60,142 nucleotides of DNA from a virus, in the IMG/VR virus record IMGVR_UViG_3300025536_000002, positions 1 through 60,142 of that record; one strand, written 5' to 3'. Position 1 is the first letter of the stretch. Every line of letters begins with the position of its first letter. This document shows, piece by piece, positions 47,736 to 54,426 of this stretch. Under the pieces are notes generated by a model. The model did no database searches, was not told the origin of the DNA, and saw only the letters and a program-made list of their open reading frames with translations. Made by a program: the position numbers and the translations under genes.

Positions 47736-47764
47736 ATGTTATGAAATTTTTTAAAGTGTGTCAA
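47736..47764 (-). promoter_or_regulatory. Sigma70-type promoter for the 47652-41660 operon
   Basis: TTGACA (47764-47759), 17 bp spacer, TAACAT (47741-47736) on the minus strand. Transcription from about 47729 gives a leader of roughly 75 nt before the 47652 start, containing the hairpin above. Confidence 0.75.
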
Positions 47765-48124
47765 CTATATTTTAACAATCCGTCCCCCGTTGGGGTTGAA
47801 TTCCCCCAAGGGGGTTGCGATCAAGCTTCCGGTCTTCTGAGCCGGAAGATCCCGCTCGCGGATCAGATCCTTCTCGGCGCAGTATCGTTCCCACTTTTCA
47901 AAAAATGATTTCGATCCAGCCGGTCCGAGTTCAACGATTGAGCCATTCCGCTTGTCCTGAAAAGTGGTAGTGAAGGTCTCGCCGTTGTGGACTTCAGTCC
48001 TGATGATCCCAACGTCGTTGAGGTCGATCCAGATCTGGCCCGTGACGTCAACATCCTGGCCCTTGTGGGTCATGAGGCGATAGTCAAGCTCAATCACGAC
48101 AAGATTGGGTGCGGGGTTGATCAC
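47765..48124 (-). CDS. Hypothetical 119-residue protein
   Basis: GTG 48124 after AAAAAAGGAGACACAAT; the longer ATG start reads through the tmRNA-like domain and is rejected. It contains VVIELDYRLMTHKGQDVDVT and ETFTTTFQDKRNGSIVELGP, with SKSFFEKWERYCAEKDLIRE. No family is recognised. It ends next to the -35 box of the promoter at 47736-47764 and has 26 nt between its start and the tRNA-like RNA, which may be processed from the same transcript. Confidence 0.7.
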   Translation of the reverse strand: MINPAPNLVVIELDYRLMTHKGQDVDVTGQIWIDLNDVGIIRTEVHNGETFTTTFQDKRNGSIVELGPAGSKSFFEKWERYCAEKDLIRERDLPAQKTGSLIATPLGEFNPNGGRIVKI

Positions 48125-48150
48125 ATTGTGTCTCCTTTTTTGCAAAATAT

Positions 48151-48228
48151 TGGAGCTGGGCGGAGTCGAACCGCCGTGATGAGCCCTCCGACAAGCGGCT
48201 TTAGACCCATTCAAATCCAATCAGCCCC
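48151..48228 (-). tRNA. tmRNA-like tRNA-like domain, 78 nt, without mRNA-like part
   Basis: The acceptor stem is GGGGCTG (48228-48222) with CAGCTCC (48158-48152) and a discriminator A at 48151. It contains G3:U70, the alanine identity wobble. The next bases read ATTGGATTTGAATGGG, close to the tmRNA D-analogue GATTCTGGATTCGACGGG. The T arm is GGCGG TTCGACT CCGCC. Between them only about 30 nt form a short P2-like stem AGCC/GGCT with an 11 nt loop. No standard anticodon arm forms. CCA is not encoded. So it appears to be a tRNA-like domain of tmRNA without pseudoknots or tag reading frame. A GTC anticodon can be drawn only with two mismatches in its stem. Confidence 0.55.
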
Positions 48229-48541
48229 ATGTCCCGGCGCTTACGCACCCTGCCGGGGTCAGGGGAGACGACAGGCCTCCGGCTGTCCTGGACCACGCTT
48301 TATCAAAGCGCTCCAGTGAGGGGTGGGAGAGAATGCCGCTGTGCCATTTTGCCCAACGGCATCCCCTTAAGGCTTTCCCGAGCCTTTTGATCCACTCCTC
48401 GCTGGGTCTAGATCCTCATTCGGGCGAATCAACCCTAGAGGCCCATGACGGTGGAGTAACCTCCCCAGATCAGGAGCGGCCCGAAGGCTATGCTTACTGG
48501 GGGCCTGGCTTTTCGCTCCCGGCTTCTTGTGCGCTGTTGCG
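48229..48541 (-). ncRNA. Candidate large structured non-coding RNA upstream of the tmRNA-like domain
   Basis: This 313 nt stretch between DUF669 and the tRNA-like RNA has no credible protein. Minus-strand stems include GGCCC/GGGCC near 48500-48478, CCCCAG/CTGGGG, GGAG GTTA CTCC, ATTC GCCC GAAT, AAGGCT CGGGAA AGCCTT, ATGCCG/CGGCAT, CTGGA/TCCAG enclosing CGCTTT GAT AAAGCG, GACAG/CTGTC and CCCGGC/GCCGGG. Many stems of six or more pairs in succession are more than expected for random sequence. GGAGC/GCTCC crosses CCCCAG/CTGGGG, a potential pseudoknot. Large ornate RNAs (GOLLD, ROOL) lie near tRNA genes in phages, but no match to a named class could be tested. Confidence 0.4.
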
Positions 48542-49021
48542 CTATTTTTCCCAAGGCGCCTTCGCGGGCGGTCCTGCCGCGACCGCAACGGCCACGGGCT
48601 GCGGGGCAGACCCAGCCACCCAGGGGGAATACTTGGTGATCTTGTTAGAGGGGCCATACTGCTCAGTCGCCTTGTTGGTCCCGACTTTGATCACCACCGG
48701 GTGCCCGATTAGGTCATCCGTATTTTCAACTTTGGCGGTCCCCCGAACGCCCTCCATGGCCAGCAGGAGGTCAGTCAGAACCTTATAGGCAATCTCGACC
48801 GTCTGGGGGTTGGGGTTGACGAGATTCAGCCGGTCCGAAACGAAAGCGCCCTCTCGGGGGCCTTCAAAGACGCTGAATTTCAAAAGAAGGTGTTGACCTT
48901 CACCGGATTTATTCGCCACCATCTCGGAGGCCGTGCAGACCGCCGAATAGCTCCCGTCGGGCAGAATGGTGAATTCCTCCCGCTGAGGCTGCCCGGTGGC
49001 GTCAAATTCAAATCGTGCCAT
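48542..49021 (-). CDS. DUF669 single-stranded DNA-binding-like protein
   Basis: 159 residues; starts MARFEFDATGQPQREEFTIL. The block LPDGSYSAVCTASEMVANKS and GEGQHLLLKFSVFEGPREGA is DUF669, a phage family of ssDNA-binding-like proteins found next to Sak4-like recombinases. A disordered tail rich in Ala, Pro and Val ends in a Trp (PPAKAPWEK), as in SSB C-termini. Overlaps the recombinase gene by 14 nt. Confidence 0.85.
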   Translation of the reverse strand: MARFEFDATGQPQREEFTILPDGSYSAVCTASEMVANKSGEGQHLLLKFSVFEGPREGAFVSDRLNLVNPNPQTVEIAYKVLTDLLLAMEGVRGTAKVENTDDLIGHPVVIKVGTNKATEQYGPSNKITKYSPWVAGSAPQPVAVAVAAGPPAKAPWEK

Positions 49022-49835
49022 TGTGTGTGTTCTCTCTCTCGCTTGCTGTTACGGTGTTCGCTTTTGTCGCGGCTTCGCTCATGGCGGCCATGAGCCCCTG
49101 CCACGACATAGGGATCTCCGAGGGCAGCCCGTATCGGTTTTTAGCCTGATGGCGGGGATTCTCAGAGGTGAAAAACGTTAGCCCCAAGGAATTCGCCTTG
49201 GCGATTTTCTTCATGCCCTCTTGGGATTTGTCAATATAGACCTTCTGATCAAGAAACAAAACCGCATCCGCCCATTCTCGGATCCGAAAAGCTGCAGCGT
49301 CATGGAGCTTTAGGACATGGCGGTCATAGGAGTCCGCCATCGGGTCAGCGTAGGACTTGATATTCGAGTGGGCCAACAGGACAATGACCATGTTCCGCTT
49401 TTGCCGAATCTGGCTCAAGAGGGACAAGACCTCATTCCAGGAGTTCATGGCCTCAACGTAGCCCTTCCCGTATCCCCCGCAGGCCTTGGCGATCGTACTC
49501 ACCCCCGAGGCGGCGCAGATCTGGCGGTGGATGAGCTCCTCCAGGTCAGAGAGACCATCAATGATCAGGACCCGAAAGTCATGATCCTGATTCAGGATGG
49601 CGTCCAGGGCCCAGATGATCTCATCGTAGGTCTTGAAGATATCATCGCCCTTGTCGGCGCCCCGGATCGGGAAAGCCGTATGGGGGATGCCCCCGAGGCC
49701 ATCATTGATATTCAGAAAGATATGCTCGCCCGCCTGGGCGGCTGTGTAGGTCTTTCCCTTGCCGGGGGGACCATAGAAGACCAACCGGGGGGGATCGTGC
49801 GTTACTTTTGGCTTGAGCTGTTTAAGATCGAGCAT
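49008..49835 (-). CDS. Sak4-like RecA-fold recombination ATPase
   Basis: 275 residues. Walker A FYGPPGKGKT (about residues 20-29), Walker B RVLIIDGLSDL and a later VIVLLAHSN sensor. The pattern and the neighbouring DUF669 gene are those of Sak4-type single-strand annealing/RecA-like phage recombinases (AAA_24). With the Cas4-like exonuclease it could form a phage recombination system. The first gene of the leftward operon, with a promoter at 49892-49920. Confidence 0.88.
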   Translation of the reverse strand: MLDLKQLKPKVTHDPPRLVFYGPPGKGKTYTAAQAGEHIFLNINDGLGGIPHTAFPIRGADKGDDIFKTYDEIIWALDAILNQDHDFRVLIIDGLSDLEELIHRQICAASGVSTIAKACGGYGKGYVEAMNSWNEVLSLLSQIRQKRNMVIVLLAHSNIKSYADPMADSYDRHVLKLHDAAAFRIREWADAVLFLDQKVYIDKSQEGMKKIAKANSLGLTFFTSENPRHQAKNRYGLPSEIPMSWQGLMAAMSEAATKANTVTASERENTHNGTI

Positions 49836-49891
49836 GGGCGTTCCTTTTCATTTTCATAAAGTATCAAAAAGCGATGCTTTCCGATTCCAAA

Positions 49892-49920
49892 ATCTTACGA
49901 AAGAATATCCGATCGGTCAA
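49892..49920 (-). promoter_or_regulatory. Leftward promoter of the Sak4-DUF669 operon
   Basis: TTGACC (49920-49915), 17 bp spacer, TAAGAT (49897-49892) on the minus strand, with CGTAAGAT around the -10 box. It is divergent from the promoter at 49944. Confidence 0.75.
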
Positions 49921-49943
49921 GTGAATTTTTTAATGATTGTTTT

Positions 49944-49972
49944 TTGACCTTTTTGACTCAATAGAGTACGAT
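49944..49972 (+). promoter_or_regulatory. Rightward promoter of the replication protein
   Basis: TTGACC (49944-49949), 17 bp spacer, TACGAT (49967-49972). A ribosome binding site GAGAAAGGTCGCCTG leads to ATG 50002. Spacing and sequence are near consensus. Confidence 0.75.
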
Positions 49973-50001
49973 CAAAAACCCATATAGAGAAAGGTCGCCT
50001 G

Positions 50002-52197
50002 ATGTCAAAATTCGCCCAAGTCGCCCGCCGGTACGTTGAAAAGGACCTCCCCGTTATCCCGATCTGTCCAGGGACGAAAGCTCCAGGGAGCTACTACTTT
50101 GATCCCGAGATCCAGCAATACCGTTGGGGCAAGATGCGGGAGTGGACCAAGCACTACAGCCACCGGCTCGCTAGTCCGTCTGAGATCGAAGCCTGGGAGA
50201 AATGGCCCGACGCCGGGATCGGGATGACCCTCGGGCCGCTGGGGTGTCTGGTGGCCTTGGATTATGACTTTGACGCCGAAGGCATCCACGCAGAGATTCA
50301 GGCCATGGTGCCGGATTCGCCAGTAAAGAAGATGGGCGAAAAGGGCTTCACGGCCTTTTACCTCCATTCCGGGGAGGAAACCCACCAGTGGAAACTCCAT
50401 GGCGATATGGTGGTTGAACTCCTCTCAGATGGCCGTCAGACCGTCCTCCCCCCGACGGTCCACCCCTGCGGGGCAGAATACCGCTGGCTCACCGAGGAAG
50501 ACCTCACGACTGTTGATTTTGAGAAAATTCCCCAACTGCCGGTTGACTTTTGCGAAAGGGTTGACGATATTTTTCGGCGCTTCAAGCCCGCTGCGGCATA
50601 CGCGATCCAGCAAGACTACAGTTGGACCTCAGATCAGGAGATCGAGTCCGCTCTGTCCTGTATTCCAGCGGATGACTACAATACTTGGATCGAGGTCGGG
50701 ATGGCGCTCAAGACCCACCTGGGCGATCAGGGGTTCCCCCTCTGGGACCAGTGGAGCCGTAGCAGTCTGAAGTATCAGGAAAAGCGTCAGCCGGGCAAGT
50801 GGAAATCCTTTAAGAGAAATGAAAAGAAAATTGAATCGATCTTCTATTGGGCTTATGAAAATGGCTGGGTCAAGCCCGCCCCCCCACCGGTAGATCGGGG
50901 CTGTATCATCCCAGGGGGGAATATACTCCCAAGGGTAGAAGTCCCTATTGTCCAAAATGACCTCCTCCTGCGGGCACCGGGGTTGTTGGGCGATATCGTG
51001 CGGTGGATGATGGACCGAGCCCCATGGCCGTCGGCCGAACTCGCCATGGCGGCAGCTCTACCGATGCTGGGAGCCGTTCGGGCTCATCGGGTCGCGACCG
51101 AATCAGACCTCAGGACCAACCTTTATACTCTCGGGATGGCGGCCTCGGGGGCCGGAAAGGACCACAATCGAAAATGCGCCAATATTCTTCTGATTGAGGC
51201 CGGTCTGACGGGCCTGATCGGGGGAGACCCCGCCTCGGGGGCCGGATTGCTCAAGACCTTGGCGGAACGGAACGGGCGGGCGTTTTTGCAATTGGACGAG
51301 TTTGGCCGGACCCTGAAGCACATGTCGGGAAAAAACGCCGGTCCCCAGGCGGGGATCACTACCCTCATGCTGAAGCTCTTCAGCGAGGCAAACGAGATTT
51401 ACGCCGGAACCGAGTACGGGAACGCCGACGGCAAGCGTGGAAGAACCGATATCGACCAGCCGTGCCTCAACGTTCATGCAACTTCTGTGCCGCAACACAT
51501 CCATGAGGCCCTGTCGAGTTCAGAGTCCAGCGATGGCTTTATGGCCCGGTGGCTCTATTTTGAAGAAAAAGGCTTTGAACTCGTCCCCCATTGCCGCCAG
51601 GGGATCGGGGAACCCCCAGAGGGGATCGTATCCGCCATCAAGGAGCTGGCTGCGATGCCGACCAATGCCCACCCGAGGGGCGGTCATGTCGCGATAGACC
51701 TCAGTAGTCTGGGCAAACCAGCCATCCGGCCTCAAGTGATCCTCATGACCCCAGAGGCCCAGAAGGCTTGGGATGACTTCATGATCGCCTGCCGGGCCAG
51801 ACAGGCGGAAGAAATCCGTCTCAAGTCAGGTCTGGAGGGGTGTTGGTCGAGATCCTTTGAGCATTCGGCTAAAATCGCCCTCACGGCCTCCTGGGATGGC
51901 GTAATCACAAAAGACCTAATCAGCTGGGCAAATGACGTCGCCCTGATGTCAGCGGACCGGATGGCGGCCATGGTGAGCCAACACGTCAGCGACAACGAAA
52001 CCGAGGGCGAGCTGAAAAAAGTATTGCGGATCATCGAGGCCCATCAGGGAATCACCCAGGCCGCCCTGACGAGAAAAACCCAAAATTTGAATAAAAGACG
52101 CCGGACCGAAATTCTGAATGACCTGGTTGAATCTCACCAGATCCAATGCGATAATGATGGCAAGACGTCTATTTGGCGGATCTTCCAGCCAGTTTAG
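50002..52197 (+). CDS. Replication protein: PrimPol, PriCT and DUF3987 helicase-like, C-terminal winged helix
   Basis: 731 residues. An N-terminal bifunctional primase/polymerase fold: VARRYVEKDLPVIPICPGTK, then DAGIGMTLGPLGCLVALDYD, with catalytic acidic residues in LDYDFDAEG, and HGDMVVELLSDGRQTVLPPT. Next a PriCT-type domain: EIESALSCIPADDYNTWIEV and KWKSFKRNEKKIESIFYWAY. The DUF3987/AAA part holds a P-loop AASGAGKDH (near 376-384; Asp replaces the usual Ser/Thr) and FLQLDEFGRTL. The C-terminal 60 residues are a winged helix (GITQAALTRKTQNLNKRRRT) that is duplicated in the 98-residue protein at 52532-52828. It probably starts replication at the adjacent origin-like region. Confidence 0.85.
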   Translation: MSKFAQVARRYVEKDLPVIPICPGTKAPGSYYFDPEIQQYRWGKMREWTKHYSHRLASPSEIEAWEKWPDAGIGMTLGPLGCLVALDYDFDAEGIHAEIQAMVPDSPVKKMGEKGFTAFYLHSGEETHQWKLHGDMVVELLSDGRQTVLPPTVHPCGAEYRWLTEEDLTTVDFEKIPQLPVDFCERVDDIFRRFKPAAAYAIQQDYSWTSDQEIESALSCIPADDYNTWIEVGMALKTHLGDQGFPLWDQWSRSSLKYQEKRQPGKWKSFKRNEKKIESIFYWAYENGWVKPAPPPVDRGCIIPGGNILPRVEVPIVQNDLLLRAPGLLGDIVRWMMDRAPWPSAELAMAAALPMLGAVRAHRVATESDLRTNLYTLGMAASGAGKDHNRKCANILLIEAGLTGLIGGDPASGAGLLKTLAERNGRAFLQLDEFGRTLKHMSGKNAGPQAGITTLMLKLFSEANEIYAGTEYGNADGKRGRTDIDQPCLNVHATSVPQHIHEALSSSESSDGFMARWLYFEEKGFELVPHCRQGIGEPPEGIVSAIKELAAMPTNAHPRGGHVAIDLSSLGKPAIRPQVILMTPEAQKAWDDFMIACRARQAEEIRLKSGLEGCWSRSFEHSAKIALTASWDGVITKDLISWANDVALMSADRMAAMVSQHVSDNETEGELKKVLRIIEAHQGITQAALTRKTQNLNKRRRTEILNDLVESHQIQCDNDGKTSIWRIFQPV

Positions 52198-52198
52198 G

Positions 52199-52471
52199 CT
52201 TCACGCTTCAGCCCGTTTCAGTCAGATTTCAATATCGCTGAAAGTCAATCACCCACAAGTTTTCAACCCCACACTTCACGCTTCAAGCCAAAAATCCATA
52301 CCCCGGTATCTGAGACAGTACCGGGGTTGAAGCGTGAAGTTGATGAAGTGTACTAGATGATCTATACTATATATAATATTAATAATATATATATTAATAT
52401 TATATATATATTATTACACATGTATATTGCTACAATTGTAGTTGTATATTTTTCTTAATAATACACTTCAT
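52199..52471. other. Putative replication origin (iterons, nested inverted repeat, AT-only tract)
   Basis: A 334 bp gap holds no gene. Features: the repeat CTTCACGCTTCA at 52199-52210 and 52274-52285; an inverted copy TTGAAGCGTGAAGT at 52327-52340 whose partner ACTTCACGCTTCAA lies at 52273-52286; an inner hairpin CCCCGGTA (52301-52308) with TACCGGGG (52319-52326), also usable as terminator; ATGAAGTGTA (52343-52352) and its inverse TACACTTCAT (52462-52471) flank an AT-rich tract with the perfect 13 bp arms TATAATATTAATA (52372-52384) and TATTAATATTATA (52392-52404). This is the layout of iteron origins: protein binding repeats beside a melting region, placed next to the replication gene. Confidence 0.65.
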
Positions 52472-52531
52472 GAATTACAAAATCAAAAAAATCAATTATA
52501 ATACTTGAATTATCAAAGGAGATTGCCATAT

Positions 52532-52828
52532 ATGGATACTGTTGACTTCATTTTAAGCAAAATAACCACCCTGGAGGAGAAGCTGGATAAAATAATTGAA
52601 ATAATAACCACCAGGGGGGAGTTTAAGCCAACTCGGCACAGTGAGAAAGATAAAATTTATAAAATAATTTCAGATAATTGTGGAATTTACAAAATGGATC
52701 TAACTAGAAAGACTCAATGGCTAAATAAGAGCCAACGAAATAGCTTGATTAATCAATTAATCGATGAGCAAAAAATACAAGTCCAGACAAGAGCACGTGC
52801 TTCCTATTTCTTCCCCCTGTCTAAATAG
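52532..52828 (+). CDS. Small winged-helix protein, copy of the replication protein C-terminus
   Basis: 98 residues from ATG 52532 (GGAGATTGCCATAT upstream). First 40 residues are a coiled coil (TTLEEKLDKIIEIITTRGEF). The rest is IYKIISDNCGIYKMDLTRKT with QWLNKSQRNSLINQLIDEQK, which aligns with the last 60 residues of the 731-residue protein: VLRIIEAHQGITQAALTRKT with QNLNKRRRTEILNDLVESHQ. Shared are the HTH core LTRKTQ.LNK..R and the Gln. It lies on the other side of the origin-like region. It may regulate initiation by competing for the origin. Confidence 0.7.
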   Translation: MDTVDFILSKITTLEEKLDKIIEIITTRGEFKPTRHSEKDKIYKIISDNCGIYKMDLTRKTQWLNKSQRNSLINQLIDEQKIQVQTRARASYFFPLSK

Positions 52829-52879
52829 ATCTTACAGAACAAAAATTTAAGAAATATTAAACGTAACGACAAAAAACTA

Positions 52880-52908
52880 TTGCATTTCTTTCCCGTCTCG
52901 ACGATAAT
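52880..52908 (+). promoter_or_regulatory. Sigma70-type promoter for the 52960 operon
   Basis: TTGCAT (52880-52885), 17 bp spacer, GATAAT (52903-52908). Start would be near 52915, 45 nt before ATG 52960, which has AGAAAGGACG upstream. Confidence 0.65.
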
Positions 52909-52959
52909 ACTTACATACCCAAGAGCTGCGGGCAATCCCGCCAGAAAGGACGTAACCCA

Positions 52960-53322
52960 ATGAGCAAAAAGGCCATCAAGAGGGGCCAACACAGAGCTGG
53001 CTGTATATATGAAGCTGTGCGTGTCGGAGAGTCATACCATTTTGATTCTGTCAAAATAACCCACGCTGAATGGTTGGTTGGCTTCGGATACCAGCCCCCA
53101 CAGACCTCTCATCTAGAAGCTGATCCTCTAGTCAGAGACATTGACTATTGCCCGTCCACAGGCATACTGACATACAGGAGATCAACTGTGCTCTGCAAAG
53201 AGGCTTTTAAAAAACTGGTACTGGCCACGCTAGCAGAGCGGAATAAGAAGGGGGATACCCCGCCCAGAAAGCTACTAGCCCTATGCGAGAGCCTTAGCAT
53301 AGAGGTTGAGCGCGATGCCTGA
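52960..53322 (+). CDS. Hypothetical 120-residue protein
   Basis: Begins MSKKAIKRGQHRAGCIYEAV. It has FDSVKITHAEWLVGFGYQPP and DIDYCPSTGILTYRRSTVLC, with a helical end (ALCESLSIEVERDA). No family is recognised. Basic N-terminus suggests nucleic acid contact. The stop overlaps the next start by 8 nt. Confidence 0.65.
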   Translation: MSKKAIKRGQHRAGCIYEAVRVGESYHFDSVKITHAEWLVGFGYQPPQTSHLEADPLVRDIDYCPSTGILTYRRSTVLCKEAFKKLVLATLAERNKKGDTPPRKLLALCESLSIEVERDA

Positions 53323-53464
53323 CTCAACCCCCAAGCGCCCTCGTGGCCGCCCACCCAAGCCACCAGAGGAGGTGAAGGTCATCTACGGCCACCGGATGTC
53401 CCGCGAGGCACACGCATGGATCAAAGCCAATAAGGAAAAAATTGAGCAGATGGCCCGGCAGTAG
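53315..53464 (+). CDS. Small AT-hook protein
   Basis: 49 residues from ATG 53315. The start MPDSTPKRPRGRPPKPPEEV contains a full AT-hook (PRGRPPK), which binds the minor groove of AT-rich DNA. The remaining 30 residues form a helix (SREAHAWIKANKEKIEQMAR). The AT-only tract at 52372-52404 lies 900 bp away. Might help bend or mark the origin region. Confidence 0.6.
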   Translation: MPDSTPKRPRGRPPKPPEEVKVIYGHRMSREAHAWIKANKEKIEQMARQ

Positions 53465-53509
53465 CTGGGTCATCTTGCGTAAATTTCAGAAAAATAATAA
53501 AATATCCAC

Positions 53510-53638
53510 ATGATGCAAAAAACAGTTACAGAAGTAATAGAGTTCTTTACCTTCTCCCTCTGGTGGGATTCTGAAGGTCAGAAACTCCTCATAGACGGCT
53601 TCCCGAGGTTATGGGTCATTGAAGAAAACCAAAACTAA
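53510..53638 (+). CDS. Hypothetical 42-residue protein
   Basis: Starts at ATG 53510 or 53513, no strong site. Product MMQKTVTEVIEFFTFSLWWD, then SEGQKLLIDGFPRLWVIEEN. Aromatic-rich. Overlaps the next gene by 20 nt. The upstream TTGCGTAAATTT resembles the TTACGTAA promoter element. Confidence 0.45.
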   Translation: MMQKTVTEVIEFFTFSLWWDSEGQKLLIDGFPRLWVIEENQN

Positions 53639-54032
53639 ACATAATTACGACGATCCCATTAGCCAGCTCGGCCTGGCGGCTGAGCACTTCGTGGAGGCCC
53701 TCCTGGGACGGGCTCAGGATCGGGACTATCTGATCCGTTATCGGCGGTCCCGTATGGGTTCTATTGAGGACGGGAGTGGCTTTGATTTCAAAATCGAATA
53801 CCTCGACGTCGATCAGATCCGCACAAAACGCCTCCAGGTCAAAAGAGGCTATCGGGATCCAAAAGCAAGAAAACACTATCGGGATCGGAATATTCTGGTC
53901 TTCCAGAACGTAAAGAGATTTTTCCATACCCCCAGCGAGGCATTAAGGCACATGATTTCAATATTGGGGGTCCAACCCTATTACTTTAGATCAGAGGGCC
54001 GCCCTGTACCGCGTGGGTGGGTCAGGAGATGA
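53619..54032 (+). CDS. PD-(D/E)XK nuclease-like protein
   Basis: 137 residues from TTG 53619 with GAGG upstream. ISQLGLAAEHFVEALLGRAQ with helix, then GSGFDFKIEYLDVDQIRTKR and LQVKRGYRD: the order E (helix), D-x-D-like and Q-x-K matches the restriction nuclease core G.D....(E/Q)VK. It could be a nuclease, or an inactive relative. Basic end. The stop overlaps a 29-residue reading frame. Confidence 0.55.
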   Translation: MKKTKTKHNYDDPISQLGLAAEHFVEALLGRAQDRDYLIRYRRSRMGSIEDGSGFDFKIEYLDVDQIRTKRLQVKRGYRDPKARKHYRDRNILVFQNVKRFFHTPSEALRHMISILGVQPYYFRSEGRPVPRGWVRR

Positions 54033-54118
54033 AGAGAATTAGAGAAGCCGAACCTGGGATTGGCTACCGATTATCTGGTGAGATAATGACTTTGACTTTT
54101 TGGCAATTTTGCCTATAA
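54029..54118 (+). CDS. 29-residue coupled peptide
   Basis: ATG 54029 overlaps the nuclease stop (ATGA) after GTCAGGAG. It encodes MKRIREAEPGIGYRLSGEIM and TLTFWQFCL, stopping with TAATG that supplies the start of the next gene. It therefore links two genes by coupling. It overlaps the promoter-like TTGACT...TATAAT. Confidence 0.45.
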   Translation: MKRIREAEPGIGYRLSGEIMTLTFWQFCL

Positions 54119-54426
54119 TGTCTTTTAAGCTGAAACGTCTAGAGGCCTCGGTCCAGGACGGCTACAGGCTCGATGGGGCCAAAAGGGCGGAACAGATCGC
54201 CATAATGAGGACCCATATTGATCGATACCAGAATTCACCGTGGCTGTGTACAGGAGTGGTGGAGCTGGATTGTATTAAAGATCCTGACGGCTGGAAGATT
54301 GAAAAGCGCTTCGGTGAAGCGTTACTGGCGCGTGCCCAGTATGAAAATTCTGAAAAACTGGAAAAATACCACTGGGATCGGATCTGGCAAATGGTGGCCC
54401 GACTCGGCAACCACTGGTGGGATTGA
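54118..54426 (+). CDS. Hypothetical 102-residue protein
   Basis: ATG 54118 within TAATG. The product MSFKLKRLEASVQDGYRLDG is helical and continues RTHIDRYQNSPWLCTGVVEL, ending in WDRIWQMVARLGNHWWD. No family is recognised. The last residues are Trp-rich. Ends overlapping the next start (TGATG). Confidence 0.6.
   Translation: MSFKLKRLEASVQDGYRLDGAKRAEQIAIMRTHIDRYQNSPWLCTGVVELDCIKDPDGWKIEKRFGEALLARAQYENSEKLEKYHWDRIWQMVARLGNHWWD

Noticed and set aside
48151-48228. Ordinary tRNA-Asp (GTC) or permuted (two-piece) tmRNA
   Set aside because: The anticodon stem would have two mismatches of five and the spacing is off. A permuted tmRNA needs the T arm before the GGGGCTG end; here the order is the reverse.
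48333-48788. Long reading frames on both strands through 48229-48541
   Set aside because: They run antisense to or out of phase with DUF669, have compositions rich in Pro, Arg and Ser, and no ribosome binding site. The region is better explained by RNA structure.
52360-52430. CRISPR array or minisatellite in the AT-rich tract
   Set aside because: The repeats are AT dinucleotide-like and palindromic, without spacer periodicity.
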